Part shown: in pieces, positions 15,591 to 21,807 of the stretch
Position numbering within the stretch: position 1 is the first letter of the stretch
How the letters are laid out: each line of letters opens with the position of its first letter
Assembly: GCA_035639875.1 (NCBI GenBank)
Contig: DASQXE010000051.1
Location: 1-25,202, forward strand
Direction of reading: 5' to 3'
DNA from: JAIBJP01 sp035639875
GTDB taxonomy: Bacteria; Actinomycetota; Thermoleophilia; Gaiellales; Gaiellaceae
DNA length: 25,202 bases
Notes under the pieces: generated by a model
Told to the model about the DNA's origin: nothing
What the model saw: the letters and a program-made list of their open reading frames with translations, nothing else
The model's database searches: none
Translations under genes and position numbers: made by a program

Positions 15591-15877
15591 TGCGCCTCCT
15601 CGGGCCTCGCTTCCGGGGTCGGCACTTCCCGTACCCGAATTGTCTTGTCCTCGATCGCCAGGACCGCGTCCCACGGCATCGCGCCTTCCGGCAGCCTGCT
15701 CACGTCGCCGCGGCGCGCCTCGCCGTACAGACGCCGGCGTACGCCGGGCTTGCCGACGACAAGGCCGACCACCTTCGGCGAGCCATGGCCGAGCTCCACC
15801 CGCACGTCGAACACGTGGCCGAGGCTCCAGCCGGACTCCGTCACCACCTCCATTCCGAGGAGTTCCGAGAGGCGCAT
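15587..15877 (-). CDS. PRC-barrel domain protein (second copy)
   Basis: 96 residues from ATG at 15877. The sequence MRLSELLGMEVVTESGWSLG followed by HVFDVRVEL is the first half of a PRC-barrel. It continues VVGLVVGKPGVRRRLYG and ends in a strand-rich segment, DKTIRVREVP. PRC-barrels occur in the RNA-processing factor RimM, in photosynthetic reaction centre subunit H and in many small stress proteins, as protein- or RNA-binding modules. Here it directly follows another PRC-barrel gene and an Nramp-like transporter, suggesting a cytosolic partner of the transporter. It overlaps both neighbours by four bases. Confidence 0.82.
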   Translation of the reverse strand: MRLSELLGMEVVTESGWSLGHVFDVRVELGHGSPKVVGLVVGKPGVRRRLYGEARRGDVSRLPEGAMPWDAVLAIEDKTIRVREVPTPEARPEEAQ

Positions 15878-16233
15878 CACGATCCCGGAATCCTCCGGAG
15901 CCAGCGCGCCGCGGCGTCGTCGCCCGCGCCGAGTCCGAGCTCGCCGGCTTCCTTCTTCAGCTTCACGACCTGAGTCACGTCCTCGATCTCCGACCACGGC
16001 ACCTCGACTTCGCTCGCGTCTCCGAAGCTCGGCCCGGCGAAGAACCCGAGCAGACGGGGGCGCCGCCGCTGCGTAGCTCCCGGCCCGACAAGGAGCGCCT
16101 TGACCGTCGCGGCCTTGCCGGGCTCGCCGTCAATCGCGATGTCATCGACATTGCCACAGCGGCGGCCCGCCCAGTCCACGATCTGCTGGTCGAGCAGCCG
16201 CACGGCCAAGTCCATTTCGCGCCGCTCGCTCAT
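15877..16233 (-). CDS. PRC-barrel domain protein (first copy)
   Basis: 118 residues. RLLDQQIVDWAGRRCGNVDD followed by IAID is a canonical PRC-barrel opening. A second strand set is ATVKALLVGPG, and VEVPWSEIEDVTQVVKLKK resembles the end of the barrel. The C-terminus carries a helix ending in ARWLRRIPGS. The ATG at 16233 overlaps the stop of the Nramp-like gene, and its own stop overlaps the second PRC-barrel gene, so all three are likely translated in series. It may regulate or anchor the transporter; that is inference from context. Confidence 0.85.
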   Translation of the reverse strand: MSERREMDLAVRLLDQQIVDWAGRRCGNVDDIAIDGEPGKAATVKALLVGPGATQRRRPRLLGFFAGPSFGDASEVEVPWSEIEDVTQVVKLKKEAGELGLGAGDDAAARWLRRIPGS

Positions 16234-17459
16234 CCCTCGCCCATGTTCGTGAGGACGAGTAGAGGAACGGCGGCCACCGAGACGATGGCGATGACGACGA
16301 GGTAGAACCAGCCGAGCGTCGACGCAAGCCGTCCATTCGCGTGCTCGCCCATGTAGCTCGAGTCACCGGCGACGAGGAGGATCGGCACGTACGTCAGCGG
16401 CAACGCCACGACGGAGAAGATCACCGACAGCTCCGTGACGAAGATCGGGTCGACGCCCGTGATGACCACAAGGAAAGCGAGCAGGAAGAACCCGATCCAC
16501 GTGAGGGTGAAGCGCGGCGCGCCCGATGGCTTGCGGTACTTCCCCCATTCCCAGCCGAAGAACTGCGCCATGTTGTAAGCGCCCGCGAGCGCCGTGTCGA
16601 TCGCCGCGCCGGAGATGGCGAAGAACATCCCGAGGATGGCGAGCAGCAGGCCCGCTTCCCCGACCGGAGTCTGCGCCGCCAGAGCCACCGTCCCCAGGAA
16701 TCCCGGCTCGATCCCCTTCGGGACGAAGAGCTCGGCCGCGACGACCATGATCGAGATCGAGAGCACCGCACCGAGGCCGTAACCGACAATTGCGGTGAGC
16801 TTGTTCAGCTTCAGGTCGTGCGGCGGCACCCAGCCGTCCTCCACTCCTCCGGACGAATAGAAGTAGACCTCGTACGGCATGAATGTCGCGCCGAGGAGAC
16901 CGATGACGAAGTAGGCCCAGATGACGGGGCTCGGCGTGTCGATGTGCGGCACGAAGCCGTGGCCGAGCGCTCCCCAGTTCGGATCGAGCTTCAATGCCGC
17001 CACGGCGAACACGATGAGCAGCAAGCCCCCGAATCCGAATATGCGCTCGATCCATTCGAACGGCAGCGCCCACACCGAAAGGAGCAGGATCAGGACGGCG
17101 AGCACGATCAGAGGCCGGTACGGGAGGCCGAAGAGATAACGAAGGACGATCGCGAGGCCTCCGACCTCGGCTGCGCACGTCATCGCGTTCACGAACTGCG
17201 ACGCGCAGAGCGTCGTGACCCCGACCTTGTAGCCGAGCCTCTCCCGCACGACGTCGAAGACAGGCCGTTTGGCAACGGTCGCCACGCGGCCGCACATCTC
17301 CGAGTACACCATGATCCCGAGGGCGCCCACGACGACGGCCCAGATGAGCTGATAACCGAACGTCGCACCCGCCGTCGCGTTGAACACGATGTCGCCGATG
17401 TCGACGAAGCCGCCGATCGCGGCAAGGATCCCAAGCGCGATCTGGAAGACCTTCGTCAC
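16230..17459 (-). CDS. Nramp-like divalent metal transporter with altered site motifs
   Basis: 409 residues, about 11 membrane helices. The start is GTG at 17459, which overlaps the lipoprotein stop (GTGA); the longer frame upstream is arginine-rich shadow. TM1 aligns to Nramp by the AGATFGYQLIW segment, but the signature DPGN reads D20-I-G-D23. In TM6 the MPH motif reads M194-P-Y-E-VYFYSS. So the metal-site Asp and Met persist while Asn becomes Asp and the proton-pathway His becomes Tyr. Ion selectivity or proton coupling may differ from MntH; Mg2+ (as for the NRMT branch), Mn2+ or another ion are possible. Two PRC-barrel genes follow directly. Confidence 0.85.
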   Translation of the reverse strand: MTKVFQIALGILAAIGGFVDIGDIVFNATAGATFGYQLIWAVVVGALGIMVYSEMCGRVATVAKRPVFDVVRERLGYKVGVTTLCASQFVNAMTCAAEVGGLAIVLRYLFGLPYRPLIVLAVLILLLSVWALPFEWIERIFGFGGLLLIVFAVAALKLDPNWGALGHGFVPHIDTPSPVIWAYFVIGLLGATFMPYEVYFYSSGGVEDGWVPPHDLKLNKLTAIVGYGLGAVLSISIMVVAAELFVPKGIEPGFLGTVALAAQTPVGEAGLLLAILGMFFAISGAAIDTALAGAYNMAQFFGWEWGKYRKPSGAPRFTLTWIGFFLLAFLVVITGVDPIFVTELSVIFSVVALPLTYVPILLVAGDSSYMGEHANGRLASTLGWFYLVVIAIVSVAAVPLLVLTNMGEG

Positions 17460-17878
17460 AGCGTCTTCTCCAACTGTTCCGCGGCGTCCGCCGTGTGGTT
17501 CAGCGCGGCCCTGATGTCGGTCGCCATCGCCGCGTCCGATGGATGCTTGGCCAGAAGCCGCAGCTGCGCAGCTGCCCGCGTGGCGAGCGCGGCGAGCCGC
17601 TTCGTCTTGCCGACGAGCCCCGGCTCCGGCTCGGTCGAGGCCACGACCGAGGCGAGCTTCTCCGTGTCGGCTGCGAGCTCTTGCGCATGGGTGCGAACGA
17701 AGGCGGACGTCGTGCGGCTGTCTGCGACACCGTCGGCGAGGAGGCCGCCTTCCGTGGCCAGGGACTGCAGCGACTCGGCGTCCTTCGAGAATCGGTACTT
17801 CGTCATCGCGCCGCCCTCGCAACCCGCCGCGACCAGCGCTAGGGCCGCCAGCAGCGCCGCCGCCCGTGACGTTCTCAA
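17456..17878 (-). CDS. Putative helical lipoprotein
   Basis: 140 residues from TTG at 17878, in a TTGA overlap with the small gene before it. A signal sequence (SRAAALLAALALVAAGC) ends in a lipobox with Cys at residue 20, so the product should be lipid-anchored on the outer face of the membrane. The rest is alanine-rich amphipathic helix with TEGGLLADGVADSRTTSAFV and HAQELAADTEKL, vaguely like DUF4142-type four-helix proteins, but I cannot confirm a family. It precedes the Nramp-like gene with a four-base overlap and may be an extracytoplasmic partner of it. Confidence 0.75.
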   Translation of the reverse strand: MRTSRAAALLAALALVAAGCEGGAMTKYRFSKDAESLQSLATEGGLLADGVADSRTTSAFVRTHAQELAADTEKLASVVASTEPEPGLVGKTKRLAALATRAAAQLRLLAKHPSDAAMATDIRAALNHTADAAEQLEKTL

Positions 17879-18000
17879 CGCCGCAGGATGCGCGCTGCCC
17901 AGGCGAGGTATCCGATGAGGAGAACCTCCGCAGCGATGGACAGGCCAAGGCGCAGCCAGCTGACCTGGGCGCCGCCCCAGTAGAAAACGCTGACGAGCAC
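17875..18000 (-). CDS. 41-residue single-pass membrane peptide
   Basis: GTG at 18000 stands one base after the Ku stop codon (TAG-G-GTG), and the TGA at 17877-17875 overlaps the TTG start of the lipoprotein gene. The product begins MLVSVFYWGGAQVSWLRLGL, has a hydrophobic helix (LSIAAEVLLIGYLAWAA) and ends RILRR, so it would sit in the membrane with a positively charged cytosolic end. Evidence for reality is the exact fit between two genes and the membrane-helix composition. The family is unknown. Confidence 0.6.
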   Translation of the reverse strand: MLVSVFYWGGAQVSWLRLGLSIAAEVLLIGYLAWAARILRR

Positions 18001-18001
18001 C

Positions 18002-18913
18002 CTACGCCGCTCGCCTGAGCGCGTCGATCAGCTCGTCCTTCTTCATCTGCGCGCGGCCGGGGATGTCTGCTTTCTTGGCCAGCTCGTACAGCTCCTCGCG
18101 CGACATGTCGTCGAGCTCGCCGTCCGCGGTCACCCCGGCCGGCCGCCGTCGGCGAGCAGCCTCGACGCTCGCCCGGAGGGCGGCCATGAGATCAGTTGGG
18201 GCCTCGGGCTCGGGCTCGACCTCGGCACGCACCTCCTCGCCACGGCGTTTCGCCTCGATGATCTCGCACAGCGCGTCGCGGTACGTGTCGCGGTACTCCT
18301 CCGGCTTGAACTCGCCCTTGTACTGCTCGATGAGCTGGGCCGCCATGTCGAGCTCCTGCTTGCTCACGTCGCTCTTCCCCGGCGCGATGTCCTCGAGCGA
18401 GCGGATCTCGTCCGCGAAGTGCATGCGCTCGAGCGTGATGACGCTGTCGCGGATGCGGAGGAGGCCCAGATTCTGGCGGTCGCGCATGACCCACTTCGCC
18501 ACCGCCGCCAGGCCGGACTGCTCCATCGCCCGCACGAGCAGGGCGTAGACCTTCTGGCCATCCTCTTGCGGAGCCAGGTAGTACGTCCGCTCGAAGTAGA
18601 TCGGGTCGATCTCGTCGTAGGGGACGAACGAGCGGATGTCGATCGTGCGGTGGTTCTCCGCGGCGGCCGCCTCGAAGTCCTGGTCGCTCATGTAGACCCA
18701 CTCGCCCTTCTCGTACTCGAACGCCTTCACGATCTCGTCCTCGGGGACGGGCTTGTCCTCGGCCTTGCAGATCTTCTCGTAGCCGATGCGGCTCCCATCG
18801 GGCTCGTGCACGTAGTTGAAGTGGAGCGTGTGCTCTTCGATTGCGCTGTACATGCGCACGGGCACGGCCACGAGTCCGAACGAGAGGGAGCCGCTCCAGA
18901 TCGCGCGAGGCAT
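18002..18913 (-). CDS. ku: Non-homologous end-joining protein Ku
   Basis: 303 residues from ATG at 18913. The N-terminus MPRAIWSGSLSFGLVAVPVR is diagnostic of bacterial Ku, followed by LHFNYVHEPDGSRIGYEKIC, DIRSFVPYDEIDPIYFERTYYL in the core beta-barrel, and a KQELDMAAQLIEQ helix. The homodimer rings DNA ends and recruits LigD. The C-terminal extension has a basic linker (ARRRRPAG) and a SAP/Rho_N-like segment (MSREELYELAKKADIPGRAQ) at about 268-303, likely DNA-binding. No ligD is visible in the window. The start overlaps the DUF2231 stop by one base (TGATG). Confidence 0.95.
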   Translation of the reverse strand: MPRAIWSGSLSFGLVAVPVRMYSAIEEHTLHFNYVHEPDGSRIGYEKICKAEDKPVPEDEIVKAFEYEKGEWVYMSDQDFEAAAAENHRTIDIRSFVPYDEIDPIYFERTYYLAPQEDGQKVYALLVRAMEQSGLAAVAKWVMRDRQNLGLLRIRDSVITLERMHFADEIRSLEDIAPGKSDVSKQELDMAAQLIEQYKGEFKPEEYRDTYRDALCEIIEAKRRGEEVRAEVEPEPEAPTDLMAALRASVEAARRRRPAGVTADGELDDMSREELYELAKKADIPGRAQMKKDELIDALRRAA

Positions 18914-19437
18914 CAGCCGCGTTCGGCCATCTCTTTCTCGGGATGACCTGGCGCGATCGCGCGGCCCGCGGGCTCTTCCACGAGATTGAGAACCCGCATT
19001 CCGTGCACGAACACGACCGTCCCGCCGAGCCAGCCGCCGAGCGTGAGGGCGCAGAAGCCGAGCAGGGTGGCGGCAAAGGTGGCGCCGCCCATGTGGCCGC
19101 CCACGTACCGGTCGTGCCCGAAGGCGGCCGCAAGCGCGAACAGACCCGTCGCCGACAGCATCGAGAGCATGTGCCAAGTGGCCGTCCACCAGAGCGGCGT
19201 CCGCCACGTGATGGTCAACCAGTCGATGAGGCCCGTCGTCGCCGTCAGGGCCGTAGAGCCGAGTCCGACGAGAAGACCGAGCCACCAAGCCTTGGTCAGG
19301 TTTTCCTCCGACACGCCCGCAAACGCGAGGATGCCGAGGACGGTCGCGGCTGTGTAAGCGCCGATCGTGGCGTCGGTCAGGGGTGGATGCAGCGGATGTC
19401 CCGGGAAGCCCCGGACGAGGTACGAAAGCTTGAACAT
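18913..19437 (-). CDS. DUF2231 family membrane protein
   Basis: 174 residues, starting at ATG 19437 behind a strong AAGGAGG ribosome binding site that decides the start over an in-frame upstream codon. The FPGHPLHPPLTD motif near the N-terminus is the hallmark of DUF2231. Four membrane helices follow; histidines in the helices (TWHMLSML, GHDRYVGGHMGG) could bind heme or metal. Function is unknown; the family is often near redox or metal-handling genes. It overlaps Ku by one base. Confidence 0.85.
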   Translation of the reverse strand: MFKLSYLVRGFPGHPLHPPLTDATIGAYTAATVLGILAFAGVSEENLTKAWWLGLLVGLGSTALTATTGLIDWLTITWRTPLWWTATWHMLSMLSATGLFALAAAFGHDRYVGGHMGGATFAATLLGFCALTLGGWLGGTVVFVHGMRVLNLVEEPAGRAIAPGHPEKEMAERG

Positions 19438-19487
19438 CGAAGCGCCTCCTTGCTCGCTTCGGAGTATTCGCCGCAGGGGCGGGCGCC

Positions 19488-19508
19488 AAACGCGACTCAA
19501 ACGCGACT
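19488..19508. repeat. Two tandem 10-base direct repeats upstream of the DUF2231 gene
   Basis: AAACGCGACT occurs at 19488-19497 and again at 19499-19508, a period of 11 bases (one helical turn). It lies in the 72-base gap between the 19510 membrane-protein gene and the DUF2231 start, the only real intergenic space in the minus-strand series, so it could be an operator or part of an internal promoter. Confidence 0.4.
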
Positions 19509-19509
19509 G

Positions 19510-19989
19510 CTAAGAAGCAAGCGAGATGAACCCGCCGACGATCGTTCCGTAGGCGATGTGTGCGAGGATCGTCACCAGGGGCGTCGAGCGCCCGTAGTTC
19601 AGCATCAGGAAGCCGGGCGCTTCGAGCAGCGGGTTCGAGCCGGCGGCGGTGCGCGGCGTCGCCATGCGCGGATGCACCGCCGGGAGGAGCACGTTGACGA
19701 GCGCCGACGCTGCAAAAAGACCGTGCACGAGGCCGAACACGGCTCCCAGCCACCAGCCGGCGGAGCCGATCGCGCGGAAGATCCCGTAGTAGCCGAGCGC
19801 GAACGTGACGCCGAAGGCGAAGTGCATCGCGTAGCCGAGCGCCTTCGCACGAACGCGGTCTCCAGTGAGCACGGTGCCGAGTAGGAAGGGAAGGTCGACG
19901 CGCGTGAGGCGAAACTCGCTTGCCGCCCGCAGGGCGGTCGTGAGCACGAGCGTCCCCGCAATCCCGCCGGCCAGCGCGCCCCAGATCAT
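19510..19989 (-). CDS. Membrane protein of unknown function
   Basis: 159 residues, with about four hydrophobic segments: an N-terminal helix (WGALAGGIAGTLVLTTALRA), a GYAMHFAFGVTFALGYYGIF segment, AVFGLVHGLFAASALVNVLL and a C-terminal AHIAYGTIVGGFI. Histidines recur at the membrane helices. I do not recognise the family. ATG at 19989 overlaps the stop of the GH15 gene (ATGA), so expression is coupled to that enzyme. A 72-base gap separates it from the DUF2231 gene. Confidence 0.8.
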   Translation of the reverse strand: MIWGALAGGIAGTLVLTTALRAASEFRLTRVDLPFLLGTVLTGDRVRAKALGYAMHFAFGVTFALGYYGIFRAIGSAGWWLGAVFGLVHGLFAASALVNVLLPAVHPRMATPRTAAGSNPLLEAPGFLMLNYGRSTPLVTILAHIAYGTIVGGFISLAS

Positions 19990-21776
19990 GCCTCTCCTCC
20001 TTCGGCGATCGCAGCGGCGGCGCTCACGAGCGCGAGATGGCTGAGCCCCTGGGGGAAGTTGCCGAGGAACGTCCCGTCCTCAGGCTCGATCTCCTCGGAG
20101 AACAGGCCGACGTCGTTCGCGTACGCGAGCACGGCGTCCATCGCGTCGATGGCCTCGGAGCGGCGCCCGGCGCGCGCGAGGGCCTCGATGAGCCAGAACG
20201 AGCATGCGACGAAGGCGCCCTCGTCGCCGTCGTTTCCGTCCTCGGTCTTGTATCGGTAGAGGAAAGGACCGCTGCCGAGCTCGCGCCGGACCGCGTCGAT
20301 CGTGTCCCGCATCCGGTCGGTGTCGCCTGCGCAATACTCCACGATCGGCGCAAGCAGGACGCTCGCGTCCAGTTCGTCCGAGCCCGCCGAGCGTACGTAC
20401 GAGCGCTTTTCCTCCGAGAAGCAGCGCGACTCGACGAACTCCATGACCGCGTCCGCCTCTCGCCGCCAGCGTTCGCTCGAGCGTACGGGGATCTGCCGCT
20501 CGCCTGCCAGCCGACAGGCGCGGTCGAGAGCGACGAAGCACATCATCTTCGAGTGGGTGAAGTGCGCGGGCTCGCTCCGCACTTCCCAGATGCCGCGGTC
20601 GGGCTCGCGCCACGACTTGGAAACGAGGTCGGCGATCTCCTCCAGCCGCCGGCCCGTGTCGGCGTCGAGCTCGTGTCCGTTGCGGACGTAGATCCACGCC
20701 GTCTCCATCAGGTCGCCGTAGATATCGAGCTGGCGCTGCGAAGCGGCTCCGTTGCCGACCCGGACGGGCGCCGACCCTCTGTAGCCGGCGAGCGGCAGCG
20801 TTTCCTCGGGTGCTCGGTTGCCGCCGTCCAGCCGATAGAGCACCTGGAGACGGGGATGCGTGATCTGGGAGGCGTGCAGGAGCCACCACAAGAACGCGTG
20901 CGCCTCCGCCTCGGCGCCGATGTCCATGAGGGCGTCGAGGGTGAAGCCCGCGTCGCGTACCCAGGCGAAGCGGTAGTCCCAGTTGCGCCCGCCGCCGATG
21001 ACCTCCGGGAGCGACGTCGTCGGCGCGGCCGCAATCGCTCCGGAAGGCGAAAAGACGAGGAGCTTGAGCGCAAGCACGCTCCGCACGACCTCTTCTCTCC
21101 ACGGACCGTCGTAATGGAGACCGGATGTCCAGCGCCGCCAGAACGCGCACGTCTCCTCGATGCGCCGCTCGGCCTCGTCGCGTCCGGAGAGGACGAGCGG
21201 CTCCTGATGCGCCGCGGCGAGGACGAGGAGCGCTCGCTCTCCGTCTCGCAGCTCGAAGCTGCCACTGATCCCGCCGTCGTGAATCTGAGCTGAACCCGCG
21301 TTCCAAGCCCGCAGAGCGACCGCATCGGCGCCGGCCTGGACGACTGGGACTCCCCCGCGCCCGGCAGCGCGACCGGGATCTGCGCCGTAGCGGAAGCGCG
21401 GCTCCACGGACCATTCGAGCTCGACGCTTCCCGCGACGCACTCAATTCGCCGAGCGAGCTCCCGAAGCGGCTCGAGACCGCCGGCCGGGAGGACGAGGGC
21501 ATCCGTCACGCGCACCATCCCTCGGGCCGTTCGGAACGTCGTCTCGAGGACGTTCGTGTCAGGTAGATAGCGCCTGTCCGACTCGGAGCGCTCCGCTGGA
21601 GCCAGCACGAACCGACCGCCGCGCTCGGCGTCGAGGAGCGCTCCGAACACGCTTGGCGAGTCGAGATCGGGCAGGCAAAGCCAATCGATCGAGCCGTCCT
21701 TCGCGACAAGGGCGACAGTGCGTCCGTCGCCGACGGCGGCGTAATCGGCGATCGGCGCGTAGCCATCGGTACGCAT
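19986..21776 (-). CDS. Glycoside hydrolase family 15 protein (trehalase/glucoamylase-like)
   Basis: 596 residues, the usual size for actinobacterial GH15 enzymes. The N-terminal beta domain opens PIADYAAVGDGRTVALVAKD and has SIDWLCLPDLDSPSVF. The (alpha/alpha)6 barrel includes GGGRNWDYRFAWVRDAGFTL and GIWEVR with E398, the likely general acid. DGDEGAFVACSFW has E519, the likely base. No signal peptide, so it is intracellular. Close actinobacterial relatives hydrolyse trehalose or short alpha-glucans. It heads the minus-strand series, and its start is 31 bases from the divergent MMPL gene. Confidence 0.92.
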   Translation of the reverse strand: MRTDGYAPIADYAAVGDGRTVALVAKDGSIDWLCLPDLDSPSVFGALLDAERGGRFVLAPAERSESDRRYLPDTNVLETTFRTARGMVRVTDALVLPAGGLEPLRELARRIECVAGSVELEWSVEPRFRYGADPGRAAGRGGVPVVQAGADAVALRAWNAGSAQIHDGGISGSFELRDGERALLVLAAAHQEPLVLSGRDEAERRIEETCAFWRRWTSGLHYDGPWREEVVRSVLALKLLVFSPSGAIAAAPTTSLPEVIGGGRNWDYRFAWVRDAGFTLDALMDIGAEAEAHAFLWWLLHASQITHPRLQVLYRLDGGNRAPEETLPLAGYRGSAPVRVGNGAASQRQLDIYGDLMETAWIYVRNGHELDADTGRRLEEIADLVSKSWREPDRGIWEVRSEPAHFTHSKMMCFVALDRACRLAGERQIPVRSSERWRREADAVMEFVESRCFSEEKRSYVRSAGSDELDASVLLAPIVEYCAGDTDRMRDTIDAVRRELGSGPFLYRYKTEDGNDGDEGAFVACSFWLIEALARAGRRSEAIDAMDAVLAYANDVGLFSEEIEPEDGTFLGNFPQGLSHLALVSAAAAIAEGGEA

Positions 21777-21807
21777 GACGCAGTCAGCCTACGGGTAGCG
21801 ACGACAC

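Noticed and set aside
17456..17878. Firm DUF4142 assignment for the lipoprotein
   Set aside because: The helical pattern is only loosely similar and the key family residues could not be matched by eye.
16341..17918. 525-codon plus-strand frame opposite the Nramp-like gene
   Set aside because: Highly charged, repetitive composition typical of the complement of a membrane protein gene; no start context or domain.
21777..21807. Divergent 31-base gap between GH15 and MMPL genes examined for promoters
   Set aside because: Too short and GC-rich to show recognisable elements; promoters must lie within the coding ends.
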